NCBI RefSeq assembly: GCF_007995155.1
Contig: NZ_CP042593.1
Span: 3,886,001-3,950,000, forward strand
Reading direction: 5' to 3'
Origin: Cytobacillus dafuensis
GTDB taxonomy: Bacteria; Bacillota; Bacilli; Bacillales; Cytobacillaceae
Length of the DNA stretch: 64,000 bases
Below, in pieces: positions 55,296 through 64,000 of the stretch. Position 1 is the first letter of the stretch. Each line of letters begins with the position of its first letter. Below the pieces are notes generated by a model. That model was not told the DNA's origin, ran no database searches, and saw only the letters and a list, made by a program, of their open reading frames with translations. A program made the translations under genes and the position numbers.

Positions 55296-56138
55296 ATGAC
55301 GCATACAAGCTTAAGTAAAAAAATAAATATGAATGGTACAGATGTTTATTATGAAAGCTACCCAAATGATTCTTCTAAAGAAACGATAATATTAATACAC
55401 GGATTCCTTTCATCCAGTTTTAGTTTCCGGCGCCTCATTCCTTTTTTAACACATGAATATAATATTATTTCCATTGATCTGCCCCCTTTTGGAAAAAGCG
55501 GCAAATCACGGGGTTTTCTTTACTCTTATCATAATCTAGCAACAACAGTGATTCAGATTGCAGAAAAACTGCATCTAAACAAAATCACTCTCATTGGCCA
55601 TTCCATGGGTGGGCAAATTGCTTTACATATCGGGTATTTACGCCCTGATCTTGTTAGTGAAGTAATACTATTATGCAGCTCTGCATATTTAAAAAAATCA
55701 AAGCCATTGCTCATATTCGCTAGTTATATTCCCTTTTTCCATATCTTTGTGAAGCGTTGGCTAGGGCGTTCAGGGGTAGAGAAAAACTTGCAGCTAGTTG
55801 TTCACGACCAATCATTGATTGATAAAGATATGGAAGAGGGCTATCTAGCTCCCTTTCTGGAAGATGATATATTCCCAGCTTTAACGAAGATGATTCGGGA
55901 TCGTGAGGGGGATTTATCTAAAGAGATTCTACATGAAATTGATATTCCTTGCTTATTGATATGGGGAGAGCATGATAAGGTCGTTCCGCTTAGCGTAGGG
56001 AAACAATTAAATAAGGATTTGAAAAATTCGAAGCTCATCATCTTAAAGGAAACTGGCCATCTCGTTCCAGAGGAGAAACCCGAGGAGGTTTTTCTTTATA
56101 TCAAGCAATTTGCAAATAAGACGGCAGACTCTTGTTAG
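55296..56138 (+). CDS. yugF: alpha/beta hydrolase YugF
   Basis: This 280-residue hydrolase has oxyanion region LIHGFLSSSFSFR, nucleophile in GHSMGGQ, Asp in WGEHDKVVPL and His in TGHLVPEEKP. The start at 55296 follows GAGGGGG; an ATG 15 bases upstream lies in that site. It corresponds to B. subtilis YugF by position and length. Substrate unknown. Confidence 0.9.
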   Translation: MTHTSLSKKINMNGTDVYYESYPNDSSKETIILIHGFLSSSFSFRRLIPFLTHEYNIISIDLPPFGKSGKSRGFLYSYHNLATTVIQIAEKLHLNKITLIGHSMGGQIALHIGYLRPDLVSEVILLCSSAYLKKSKPLLIFASYIPFFHIFVKRWLGRSGVEKNLQLVVHDQSLIDKDMEEGYLAPFLEDDIFPALTKMIRDREGDLSKEILHEIDIPCLLIWGEHDKVVPLSVGKQLNKDLKNSKLIILKETGHLVPEEKPEEVFLYIKQFANKTADSC

Positions 56139-56146
56139 ACTGCCGC

Positions 56147-56407
56147 TTATAACGTGCATGCTCCCCCATCTTTTATCGCTAATAATTTTGCGGCAATCTC
56201 TTTGCACTGATTTAGATGGAGTAACTTTTCAAAGGAAAACTCAAAGATAGCCTGTATTTTCCTTGCTAGATTTTTTTCATCATCTAAATCATGAACTGCC
56301 TGAACAATATCAGCAATTTCTGTATCATAATTTCCTGCACCAATACCGAAAGGATCCCATTCATTTAATAGATCCACCAGCTGAAGATTCAGTTCTTGAA
56401 TTTGCAT
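56147..56407 (-). CDS. yugE: DUF1871 protein YugE
   Basis: This 86-residue protein of unknown function has family segments NEWDPFGIGAGNYDTEIADI and a C-terminal helix. B. subtilis YugE has the same length and neighbour (yugF). AAAAGGTG precedes the ATG. Confidence 0.9.
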   Translation of the reverse strand: MQIQELNLQLVDLLNEWDPFGIGAGNYDTEIADIVQAVHDLDDEKNLARKIQAIFEFSFEKLLHLNQCKEIAAKLLAIKDGGACTL

Positions 56408-56488
56408 ATAATCACCTTTTGTTTTAACTTTTTGCTTCCGTATCTTATTATAGGGTAAAGATCATTTAAAAGAAAAGGTGGGGATATA

Positions 56489-57661
56489 ATGAATAAATAT
56501 GATTTTCATGAGATCGTCAATCGGGAAAACACTTCCTCAGTAAAATGGGGATCAACCAAGGAGGTATTTGGAACGGATGACGTACTGCCAATGTGGGTTG
56601 CGGATATGGACTTTCAACCTCCAACTGAAGTGAAGGAGGCCGTCCAGAAAAGAGTTTAGCATGGAATTTTCGGCTATACCCATGCCCCAACTTCCACTCC
56701 AGAATCAATCAAGCAGTGGCTAGCGAAAAAGCATGGCTGGCAAATTGAAAGTGACTGGATTCTTTATCATCACGGAGTTGTTCCTTCCATCGCAGCAGCA
56801 ATCGAGGCATACACAGCACCAGGAGATAAAGTATTACTTCAAGCACCTGTATATGCTCCATTTTTTGACATGATTAAGAAAAATAATAGGGTAGTTATAA
56901 ACTCACCATTAACATTAACGAATAACAGCTATGTCATTGATTTCTTTGACTTTGAAGAAAAGTTAAAAATGGGCGTGAAGTTATTTCTGTTATGTAACCC
57001 TCATAATCCTAGCGGAAGAGTTTGGAGGAAAGAGGAATTACAAAAGATTGGAGAGCTCTGTTATCAATATAACTGTTTAATTCTTTCCGATGAGATTCAC
57101 TCTGACCTTATTTTCAGCCCAAATACTCATATTCCTATCGCCTCTCTGGATGAAAAATGGAAGGATCTCGTTATTACTTGCATAGCACCAACAAAAACAT
57201 TTAACCTTGCTGGATTGCAGGCTTCAGCCGTTATCATTCCAAACAAACAACACCGGACAGCATTTGAAATGGTTCAAGCAAGACAAGGCTTTCATTCCTT
57301 ATCGACGTTTGGCTTTATCGGGATGGAAGCTGCCTATCGTTATGGAGAACAATGGCTTGAAGAGCTGCTGGAATATTTACATGAAAATATTCAAATAACA
57401 AGGAACTTCATCGAAGAGCATTTACCATCGATAAAAATGATGGAACCTGAAGGAACTTATTTAATTTGGCTTAATTGCCGTAATCTTGGATTAAATGATC
57501 ATCAAATAAGAGATCAATTATTAAACAAAGGCAAACTTGCACTTGAACCGGGAACAAAGTATGGGCAAGGCGGCGAAGGATTTGTCCGAATGAATATTGC
57601 CTGCCCAAGAGAAATACTGCTAGATGGATTGGAAAGATTAAAAAGGGCATTTGATCACTAA
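56489..57661 (+). pseudogene. patB: PatB-like cystathionine beta-lyase/aminotransferase with in-frame amber codon
   Basis: A 391-codon frame starts at ATG 56489 (after GGTGGGG), and only one TAG at 56657-56659 (codon 57) interrupts it. On both sides the sequence is a normal fold-type I PLP enzyme: DDVLPMWVADMDFQPP before, HGIFGYTHAP directly after, and CNPHNPSGR, SDEIHSDLIF and the PLP lysine in APTKTFNLAG later. B. subtilis PatB has Asp where the TAG stands. It is a recent nonsense mutation, a sequencing error, or a suppressed codon. The next ATG (56870) would give only 263 residues, lacking part of the active site. Confidence 0.88.
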
Positions 57662-57666
57662 CAGAG

Positions 57667-57711
57667 AAGGGCTACCTCATAGTCGAAAATTCGACTCATG
57701 AAATAGCCCTT
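57667..57711. terminator. bidirectional terminator after patB
   Basis: Arms AAGGGCTA and TAGCCCTT flank an inner TCGA/TCGA stem, between patB and the convergent SOD gene. Confidence 0.75.
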
Positions 57712-57721
57712 TGTTATGTAG

Positions 57722-58246
57722 TTACTCCTCTTTTTTATCCTTAGAAATGGATCCACAAGCAATCCGATCACCGGAATCTCCAGCTGGCTGCGACATTCCA
57801 TCATCCTTCCCTTCATGAATAACGATCGATGTACCATCTTTTGTAAATAAGGATTTTTTTCCCTCTTGTAATGTAACCTGTGGTGCCATTAACTCTTCCT
57901 TCACTTTCCCGTCATCGCCCACAATAAGGTTAGGAAGATCACCAGAATGTGCGCCTTTTGGATGAAGCAGGCCATGCTCTTTATTTTCAGGATTAAAATG
58001 ATCGCCTGCCGATTTGAAATCAGGTGGTTCACATTTTCCATTATCATGAATATGGATCGCATGTTCACCTGCAGGCAAACCTTTTAAATCAACATTCAAC
58101 TTTACTCCCTTTGCTTGTTCCTCTAATTTGATCGTTCCTAAAGAATCCCCGTCAGCATTATACATTTCAACATCTAATCTTCTAATATTTTCTTCTGCAC
58201 ATCCTGTAAGAATAAGAAAAGGAAGTAGAATCCATGCCTTTTTCAT
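57722..58246 (-). CDS. Cu/Zn superoxide dismutase family lipoprotein (YojM-like)
   Basis: This 174-residue protein has a lipoprotein signal (LLPFLILTGC). The SOD fold motifs are present: HAIHIHDNGKC, GDHFNPENKEHG, HPKGAHSGDLPN and SIVIHEGKDD, with the disulfide Cys in RIACGSI. The Cu and Zn histidines appear complete, so it may be active, unlike some Bacillus YojM proteins reported to lack copper ligands. It is anchored outside the membrane. GGAGG sets the start. Confidence 0.9.
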   Translation of the reverse strand: MKKAWILLPFLILTGCAEENIRRLDVEMYNADGDSLGTIKLEEQAKGVKLNVDLKGLPAGEHAIHIHDNGKCEPPDFKSAGDHFNPENKEHGLLHPKGAHSGDLPNLIVGDDGKVKEELMAPQVTLQEGKKSLFTKDGTSIVIHEGKDDGMSQPAGDSGDRIACGSISKDKKEE

Positions 58247-58311
58247 TAGTAAAATCCTCCATCAGACAATTTGTCCAATAGTATTCCCAATATGATCCTC
58301 CAGTAAACAAA

Positions 58312-58343
58312 AAAAGAACAGCCTTTGGATTAGCTGTTCTTTT
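58312..58343 (-). terminator. terminator overlapping the end of the small membrane protein gene
   Basis: 11-bp arms AAAAGAACAGC and GCTGTTCTTTT have a 10-base loop, with a long T tract on the minus strand. Confidence 0.85.
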
Positions 58344-58542
58344 CGCTGCTATTAATTTCATTCATAATTTGATCTTCTAGCTCTTTTGCCTTTATCGCTT
58401 GTCGATTAGATACACGAAGAATAAATCGGAAGGTTAAAACACATAAGATAAAAAAGATCGTAAAGCTTATCGCAGCAGGGATATATTCTGTTTTATCTTC
58501 AGGAAAATATAAAAATAACGACATGATATACGATTCCAACAT
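58330..58542 (-). CDS. small single-pass membrane protein
   Basis: This 70-residue hypothetical protein has one clear hydrophobic segment (about residues 22-44, AAISFTIFFILCVLTFRFIL) followed by a charged tail rich in Glu, Lys and Asn. AAAGGATAG precedes the ATG. I do not recognise the family. It stands between the SOD and cyclophilin genes with its own terminator. Confidence 0.7.
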   Translation of the reverse strand: MLESYIMSLFLYFPEDKTEYIPAAISFTIFFILCVLTFRFILRVSNRQAIKAKELEDQIMNEINSSEKNS

Positions 58543-58726
58543 ATTATCTATCCTTTCTGCTGAAAAGCAGTGACTGGTTCAATATGTTATTATATCAACA
58601 ATAAAGGAACGATCCAATCTTTTTGCAATTAGATTTCTTTCTAAAGAAATATCGTTTCAAAAAAAATTCGAGTTAGAAAATGATCTAGCTCCGCAAGGAA
58701 GGCTGCGATGCTTACTCTTTTCTCAT

Positions 58727-59422
58727 TTACTTTACTACTTTAATCTTTTTAATCACGACATCCTCAACTGGCTTATCACCTGCCCCGGTTTCCGTGGTTG
58801 CAATTTTATCCACAATATCCATCCCATCAATGACTTGTCCAAAAACGGTATGTTTAGAATCTAACCATGGCGTACCACCCTTTTCATATGCTTTGATAAT
58901 TTCCTCAGGATAGCCCGCCTTTTCCATTTCTTGCTTTAAACTTTCGTCAACCGTACTATTTTGTACGATAAAAAATTGACTGCCATTCGTATTTGGACCA
59001 GCATTAGCCATAGATAAAGCACCACGAAGATTAAAAAGTTTATCAGAAAACTCATCCTCGAAAGGACCTCCATATATGCTTTCTCCCCCCATGCCAGTTC
59101 CTTGTGGGTCTCCTCCTTGAATCATAAAGTCCTGCATAACTCGGTGAAAAGTCAATCCGTCGTAGTAGCCTTCCTCACTATGTGTAATAAAATTTTCAAC
59201 AGCCTTTGGCGCATACTCTGGGAATAATTTGATCTTTATCGTCCCCATTGAAGTTTCCATTTCAACTAGTCTTTCATTCTCTTGAACTTCCTTCACTAAT
59301 TGAGGATATTCTGATTTTTTATTTGCAGCGTTTTGACTGCCTTCCTCTTTACTTGCCCCTGTCCCGCATGCAGCTAGTAATAACATAATAGCCACTGCAG
59401 GGAGAAATAATTTTAACTTCAT
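58727..59422 (-). CDS. cyclophilin-type peptidyl-prolyl isomerase lipoprotein
   Basis: This 231-residue protein has a lipoprotein signal (IMLLLAAC) and a cyclophilin domain (about 60-231) with [35 protein letters not shown] and [12 protein letters not shown]. It probably assists folding of exported proteins outside the membrane. The start at 59422 follows GGAGGAA; a longer frame to 59458 has no ribosome site. Confidence 0.92.
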   Translation of the reverse strand: MKLKLFLPAVAIMLLLAACGTGASKEEGSQNAANKKSEYPQLVKEVQENERLVEMETSMGTIKIKLFPEYAPKAVENFITHSEEGYYDGLTFHRVMQDFMIQGGDPQGTGMGGESIYGGPFEDEFSDKLFNLRGALSMANAGPNTNGSQFFIVQNSTVDESLKQEMEKAGYPEEIIKAYEKGGTPWLDSKHTVFGQVIDGMDIVDKIATTETGAGDKPVEDVVIKKIKVVK

Positions 59423-59579
59423 TCCATTCTTCCTCCAATTCTTGCCCAGATTTTCCAATGATCTTTCTTTAGATTACATGATTTCAAATTTTTTTGCACT
59501 TTGTTTTTCTTCGATTCTAGTTCATAATGGGGACATGACGAAGGAATGAGGAAAAATACTTTAGGAAGGAGATTTTATT

Positions 59580-59957
59580 ATGAATGAAATGAAAGTCGGA
59601 GACATTGTAACAGCAATCTATAAGACGGGGAAGTATGTTGGAGAAGTAACAGATATTCGACCACAGCATTATCTAGTCAGAGTGCTAGCAGTAGTCAAGC
59701 ATCCGATGCAGGGTGATTTGCATAACCCAAAGGAAGCCGATGTACTCTTTTTTCATGAACGCCGGGCGTTAGCATATAGAGAGCAAACCAATGTCCCTAA
59801 ACAGATGGTAAAACCATTTACTGATGAAACACCTGATTATACAACTTCTTTACGAGCATCATTAGAGAAAATGAAGCAAGAACTGAAAGAAGCTGGCACA
59901 CCATGGGCAGAACAAAGCTTAAAAAATATAACATCACTTGAAAAGGATTATTTTTGA
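59580..59957 (+). CDS. kapB: kinase-associated protein KapB
   Basis: This 125-residue KapB family protein (GDIVTAIYKTGKYVGEV, RVLAVVKHPMQGDLHNP) lacks a lipoprotein signal here. In B. subtilis KapB is needed for KinB-dependent sporulation and its gene follows kinB. No KinB gene is present upstream in this window; cyclophilin, SOD and a small membrane protein occupy the place. GGAAGGAG precedes the ATG. Confidence 0.92.
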   Translation: MNEMKVGDIVTAIYKTGKYVGEVTDIRPQHYLVRVLAVVKHPMQGDLHNPKEADVLFFHERRALAYREQTNVPKQMVKPFTDETPDYTTSLRASLEKMKQELKEAGTPWAEQSLKNITSLEKDYF

Positions 59958-60000
59958 ATCCCACGCATTCGCTAAATCCTTTTTAGTGAATGCAAAGAAA

Positions 60001-60030
60001 GCCAAATCGCTTGAAATACGATTTGGCTTT
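60001..60030. terminator. bidirectional terminator between kapB and kapD
   Basis: Arms AGCCAAATCG and CGATTTGGCT with a 9-base loop are preceded by a second hairpin (GCATTCGCTAAA/TTTAGTGAATGC, 59969-59995). The two genes are convergent. Confidence 0.8.
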
Positions 60031-60031
60031 T

Positions 60032-60652
60032 CTATGCGAATTTATTCAAAAGTTTTGAAAAATCAACTCGGTCCCCAATTGTCGTAGGCTCTGGCCTTTC
60101 TAGATATCTTTTATCCTTCTCCACTAGCCGAAATATATTATAAGTGGTCATGGCATCATCTAGAGCACGATGATGTTTTCCAGTACCTTCCTTTCCGTAT
60201 TCCTGGACAGCCTTCCATAAGCCAGTTTGATTCTGATCTCCAAAGAACCTTTTATACTCCATGGAGAAGTCCACTTCTTTCCCCTTAAATGGAAATGGAA
60301 GTCCAGCCTGTTGACAATTATTCCTTAATACCCTCATATCCATATTTCCCCATGTAATAATGGAGCACGATTGATTTCCGCTCATTTCTTTCATTTTATT
60401 AACCAACTCATGAAAGGAAATTCCTTGATCTACCTGCTCCTGTGATATATGAAGAAATGCTTTGCAGCGTTCTGTTAATTTCGGGAAACGAACCGGAGAA
60501 ACATAGGAGGAAAACTGATCACATATACGATCATTTGCCACAGAAACGATTCCAGCTTCAATAATCTCTGGATAAAAGCCTTTAGACCGTTTTCCCTTCT
60601 CAGGCATCGTAAATTCAAAATCGATAAACAAATACCGAAGCTCATTCCCCAT
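60032..60652 (-). CDS. kapD: KapD, DEDD-type 3'-5' exonuclease-family inhibitor of KinA pathway
   Basis: This 206-residue protein has exonuclease motifs DFEFTMPE (Exo I), WGNMDMRVL (Exo II) and HHRALDDAM (Exo III, H-x4-D). It matches B. subtilis KapD, which inhibits KinA-dependent sporulation initiation. The second of two adjacent ATGs (60652) has the better spacing from GAAGG and gives the B. subtilis length; the frame extends to 60685. Confidence 0.92.
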   Translation of the reverse strand: MGNELRYLFIDFEFTMPEKGKRSKGFYPEIIEAGIVSVANDRICDQFSSYVSPVRFPKLTERCKAFLHISQEQVDQGISFHELVNKMKEMSGNQSCSIITWGNMDMRVLRNNCQQAGLPFPFKGKEVDFSMEYKRFFGDQNQTGLWKAVQEYGKEGTGKHHRALDDAMTTYNIFRLVEKDKRYLERPEPTTIGDRVDFSKLLNKFA

Positions 60653-60894
60653 CATTACACCTTCTTTCAAAAATGATTTACGCACATAATGACTTATATT
60701 ATTATAACATGGAATATTTTAATTTTTCTGTGTAAATTTGCTTTTGAATGGATTTTTATTTATGTTCTAAAACCAATGAAAAAAACTACGATAAAATACG
60801 TATAGGCAGAAAAGTGAAAGACGAGACGACACTAATACTTCTTGTAAATTGGAGCTAGACATTTCTATAACTAAATCTTCAAAAAGAAAGGAAA

Positions 60895-62772
60895 GTGGGG
60901 CAATTGCGTACATTCGCTGGATATTTCATCATCGCTGCTTTGCTTCCCGTCTTTTTGATCCTTATTTTGAAAACGGGGTCAGAAATAAATGAAGTACAAA
61001 GCTTTCATTCTGTATTAGAAGAAAAGATCCAATTAAAAGAAATTTCTTTGCCACAAACGAGCTATATCAAGGCAAGGGATGGCTCCATTGTTTCAGAAAT
61101 CCACCGTCCTCAAAACAGAGTGAATCTTGAATCGGAGCAAATCCCATCCTTTCTAAAAGAATTATTCATTATTTCAGAGGATCAGCATTTTTATGAACAT
61201 TCCGGTTTTGACTTGTCATCAATCGGCCGGGCGCTTGCTATTAATATGAAATCTAATGGTATTGAGCAGGGTGCCAGCACCATAACCCAGCAGCTTGCAA
61301 GAAACCTATACTTAAACAATGAAAAAACCTATAATCGCAAGCTAAGTGAGCTTCTATATGCCTATGAAATTGAACGCTATTATTCAAAAGAGGAAATTCT
61401 TGAGCTATATATTAATACAATCTATTTTCAAAATGGTGCTTACGGAATTGAGGCTGCTGCAAGAACTTATTTTCAAAAGCAGACGAGTGAGCTTTCAAAA
61501 GCAGAGCTGGCATTCTTGGCTGCAATTCCAAATAACCCCACTCTTTATGATCCGTTCAAAAACTTCAAGCATACAAAGGAACGGCAGGAAAGGCTTATTG
61601 ATCAATTAACACAGAAACAATACCTAGGACCAGAAGAAGCAGAAAACATAAAAAAAGAGCCCATTCATTTAAAAAATAATAAACGGATTGATTTATTTCC
61701 TGATTATGCAACTTATGTTGAAGCTGAGCTAAAAGATCTAATTAGTCAACAGGATGGCTTTGAAAAAAAACGACTTGCAGCTAAATCAAAGCAAGAAAAA
61801 GAAAAGGTTGAAGCTGAACTTGATAAAAGATTTGAAGAGGTAATGGCATCAGGGATCATAATCGAAACCGCTCTTGAACCAAGCATACAAACAGTAGCAA
61901 AATCAGCAACTGTTCAAAGATTACCCTATAAAGAAGTTGAGGGATCTGTAGCCGTTATTGATCATTCTAGTCATCAGCTTATTGCTCTTGTTGGAGGAAA
62001 ACAGTATAAAAAATATGATTTCAATAGAGCCTATCAAGCCTATAGGCAGCCAGGTTCAGCCATCAAGCCGCTGCTTGTGTATGCTCCTTATCTTGAACGC
62101 ACTCATGCTTCATTAGGAAAAAAAATTAGTGCGAATTCCTTTTGCAAGAACGGCTATTGCCCACAAAACTATGGTGGAGCAAGTTATGGAATGGTATCGA
62201 TCGAACAAGCATTTATTCACTCCTATAACACACCAGCAGTACGAATCTTAGATTCAATTGGGATTGAGAATGGGTTCCATGATCTATCAAACTTTCAATT
62301 TAGCAAGGTTTCTTCAAGTGATTATTCACTTGCTGCTGCAATTGGAGGATTTTCAAGTGGTATGACACCACTTGAGTTAACATCAGCCTATACGGTGTTT
62401 GCAAATGATGGTCTGTATCAGCCCTCAAGAGCAATCCAAAAAGTGACGAATCAAAATGGAGAGCTTCTCTACAGCTGGAATGATACGCCTGTTCAAATAT
62501 GGAGCAAAGAAACGACCGATAAAATTAATCATTTAATGAGAAAAACTGTTCAAGCTGGTACTGCCCAGAAAGCTCAATTACCTTCTGGATATGCAGGCGG
62601 AAAAACAGGAACGACTAATGATTATAAGGACTACTGGTTTATCGGACTCACCGATCAATATACGGCAGGAGTTTGGGTAGGAAAGGATAAACCAGAAAAT
62701 ATGGCCTCCATTGAGTCATCCGCCCCGCAACAGCTAATTTGGAAGGATATTATGTTAAAACTATTAAAATAG
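60895..62772 (+). CDS. pbpD: class A penicillin-binding protein 4 (PbpD)
   Basis: This 625-residue bifunctional peptidoglycan synthase has an N-terminal membrane anchor. A GT51 glycosyltransferase domain (EDQHFYEHSGFD, QGASTITQQLARNLYL) precedes a transpeptidase domain with SxxK in PGSAIKPLLVY, SYN in HSYNTPA and KTG in GGKTGTTNDYKD. Position beside kapD matches B. subtilis pbpD. The start is GTG 60895 or TTG 60904; the ribosome site does not decide. Confidence 0.95.
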   Translation: MGQLRTFAGYFIIAALLPVFLILILKTGSEINEVQSFHSVLEEKIQLKEISLPQTSYIKARDGSIVSEIHRPQNRVNLESEQIPSFLKELFIISEDQHFYEHSGFDLSSIGRALAINMKSNGIEQGASTITQQLARNLYLNNEKTYNRKLSELLYAYEIERYYSKEEILELYINTIYFQNGAYGIEAAARTYFQKQTSELSKAELAFLAAIPNNPTLYDPFKNFKHTKERQERLIDQLTQKQYLGPEEAENIKKEPIHLKNNKRIDLFPDYATYVEAELKDLISQQDGFEKKRLAAKSKQEKEKVEAELDKRFEEVMASGIIIETALEPSIQTVAKSATVQRLPYKEVEGSVAVIDHSSHQLIALVGGKQYKKYDFNRAYQAYRQPGSAIKPLLVYAPYLERTHASLGKKISANSFCKNGYCPQNYGGASYGMVSIEQAFIHSYNTPAVRILDSIGIENGFHDLSNFQFSKVSSSDYSLAAAIGGFSSGMTPLELTSAYTVFANDGLYQPSRAIQKVTNQNGELLYSWNDTPVQIWSKETTDKINHLMRKTVQAGTAQKAQLPSGYAGGKTGTTNDYKDYWFIGLTDQYTAGVWVGKDKPENMASIESSAPQQLIWKDIMLKLLK

Positions 62773-62800
62773 GGAATGGTCATAGACCATTCCCTATTTT
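62766..62800. terminator. bidirectional terminator between pbpD and yufK
   Basis: Perfect 16-bp arms AAAATAGGGAATGGTC and GACCATTCCCTATTTT with a 3-base loop overlap the pbpD stop codon. Confidence 0.92.
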
Positions 62801-62809
62801 AATACCAAA

Positions 62810-63367
62810 TTATATAGGCAAGCTCGCCATAATACTGTTATACACTTTAATAACAAGAAAAATAACACCTGTGATTAAAGTTGACCAAATCAGCACTTGG
62901 AAAAAGATAATTCCTATAAGACCGCTTATGGAAAGGGAATTACTCACCTTGTGAACAAAATACATAAAATAAACAACTGTCGTTGCCGCAAAAATGATTC
63001 CAATTCCTATAAAGCTATTCATACTTATTAAAGACAGCGCACTTCCAATAAAATATATAGAAGCCCCACTTCGAATTTGCTTTAAGATTTCCCCCTCAGA
63101 GTCCTTTGAAAAGAAAAGAAGGGATAACTCGTTAATCGTATTTGCAATCAGCTTTAATGCAGCAAACACCATAAAAAATATGAGCAATAGAAGAACTAGC
63201 AATGATAGCTTAATGCCGCCCTCGGAAAAAAACTCGAGCATACCGACATATATCCCATTTTCCTTCAAAAAATCAAGCAAAAGATTTTCAACCTTAACAG
63301 AGAGTGATAAGCTAAACAAAATAATGGAAAGGAGAGGAAAATAACTCGTAAAATATGTGTTTTTCAT
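62810..63367 (-). CDS. yufK: DUF5366 membrane protein (YufK-like)
   Basis: This 185-residue protein has five predicted membrane segments. The segments LKLIANTINELSLLFFS and the C-terminus LKVYNSIMASLPI match the YufK family. Length equals B. subtilis YufK, which also lies near pbpD. Function unknown. Confidence 0.87.
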   Translation of the reverse strand: MKNTYFTSYFPLLSIILFSLSLSVKVENLLLDFLKENGIYVGMLEFFSEGGIKLSLLVLLLLIFFMVFAALKLIANTINELSLLFFSKDSEGEILKQIRSGASIYFIGSALSLISMNSFIGIGIIFAATTVVYFMYFVHKVSNSLSISGLIGIIFFQVLIWSTLITGVIFLVIKVYNSIMASLPI

Positions 63368-63470
63368 TTATACCCCATTCGCCTTCTTATTTCCTTAGGA
63401 ATTATTAGGAAAATCTAATATTAACTTCTCCATTATCACGGATTCCATCTTTTTAGACAATAGCAAGAAT

Positions 63471-63746
63471 AAAGTGAAACTTCCATCAGTGGGGGTTTTT
63501 CGACGCACAGGACGTGCTAGTGCCGACGTTGCCACAGGACGTGGCGTTCTTAGTTGGCCTTCATCCCCCACTGATGGTTAGTTGCGGCCCACAGGAAGTG
63601 GGTCACGCAGACGTTGCCACACGATGTGGCGCTTTTAGTCTGTGTTCATTTTACGGGCCTTTACGGGCAGTAAGACCCCCACTTACTCTTCTTTGTATAC
63701 GCGAATCCTTGAAGTGGGGGTCTTACTGCCCGATAATCTGCGATAA
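63471..63746 (+). repeat. long structured intergenic repeat, copy R4
   Basis: It is near-identical to R1 for its first 120 bases (AAAGTGAAACTTCCATCAGT to CCCCCACTGATGGTTAGTTG). It then diverges in the GC-rich middle and matches again at the last hairpin (CCCCCACTTA and AAGTGGGGG inside GGGCAGTAAG and CTTACTGCCC). The gap 63368-63967 holds this element and an AT-rich stretch with no gene I can support. Confidence 0.85.
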
Positions 63747-63967
63747 AGTAAGACTTTAGAAAAAGCACATTACATTAGAAATGTCTATGATTTGTATATT
63801 TCTAAGTTTCATAGCATAGATTTAGTACTAGATTTATTGTGTCATTTCTTTTAGAAAGGAGTATGAGCATGAAGCAGTCATAATATACAGTAAAGTTGAG
63901 TTTTAGTGGGGAATTTCAATCCTTCCACAACTGGCAGGATAATAAAATCGAAAAGAGAGGAAAGCGA

Positions 63968-64000
63968 ATGAAAAAACTGATTGCTTTAGCTTTCTGTATG
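63968..64000 (+). CDS. start of an exported protein (runs off window)
   Basis: ATG at 63968 behind GAGAGGAAA begins MKKLIALAFCM, the charged and hydrophobic start of a signal peptide, and is cut by the window end. By synteny it could be the YufN/NupN-type (BmpA family) lipoprotein, but 11 residues cannot prove that. Confidence 0.55.
   Translation, partial: MKKLIALAFCM

Noticed and set aside
63514..63759. 81-codon open frame in repeat R4
   Set aside because: It spans the structured repeat, lacks a ribosome site and is rich in residues produced by the GC-rich stems.
63863..63883. Six-codon mini-ORF (MSMKQS) with an AAAGGAG site
   Set aside because: It could be a leader peptide for the gene at 63968, but nothing else such as an attenuator supports it.
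1..64000. tRNA, rRNA, CRISPR arrays, prophage or IS transposase genes
   Set aside because: None was recognised in reading the window; the repeats present are short, structured and non-coding.

Overview
The window is low-GC DNA from a spore-forming member of the Bacillaceae (Bacillus or a close relative such as Cytobacillus or Mesobacillus; the species cannot be fixed from sequence alone). The grounds are AGGAGG-type ribosome sites with frequent TTG/GTG starts, a Spo0E-like phosphatase, KapB/KapD sporulation proteins, RocA/RocD/RocR, and a run of genes (yugO, yugN, pgi, yugI, yugF, yugE, patB, kapB, kapD, pbpD, yufK) whose order follows B. subtilis.

Region 1 (1-24.6 kb) is a sigma-54-controlled amino acid and peptide catabolic region. 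A CBS/PAS/AAA+ activator (765-2420) lies between a divergent FAD dehydrogenase (1-438, cut by the window edge) and three genes for a BFD-type 2Fe-2S protein, a Fer2 protein and a second FAD subunit. Together these resemble the split D-hydroxyproline/HcnABC-type dehydrogenases. A livKHMGF branched-chain-type ABC transporter follows. Next come two M24 (Xaa-Pro type) peptidases, an OppA-type lipoprotein, a seven-gene operon (OppA-B-C-D-F plus two amidohydrolases, one without its metal ligands) and a prolyl oligopeptidase. I can read -24/-12 promoters with exact GG-N10-GC spacing in front of six of these units; a seventh lies upstream of rocA at 52 kb.

Region 2 (24.6-27.5 kb) is ordinary: a BcrC-like PAP2 phosphatase, a DUF2935 protein and a CDF metal exporter.

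Region 3 (27.9-43.2 kb) looks like a nucleobase/ureide locus. It holds an N-carbamoyl-amidohydrolase-type M20 enzyme, a lipoprotein ankyrin protein, an esterase, two NCS2 permeases and a CDA-fold deaminase. It also holds an operon encoding AllH, FdrA (AllF), AllG, an ankyrin-TPR protein and carbamate kinase, with a divergent PucR-type regulator. AllFGH plus carbamate kinase is the oxamate carbamoyltransferase/ATP-yielding end of anaerobic allantoin breakdown in E. coli, but no allantoin-specific genes are seen here. A 19-bp motif is shared between the two control regions of this locus.

Region 4 (43.3-64 kb) is the yug/kap/pbpD chromosomal backbone, with roc genes inserted between pgi and yugI. 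It contains visible decay: a broken duplicate of a membrane-protein gene, a fused remnant of an oxidoreductase and a SigJ-type sigma factor, and a patB with an in-frame amber codon. KinB, which precedes kapB in B. subtilis, is absent. Several families of structured intergenic repeats are scattered through the window.
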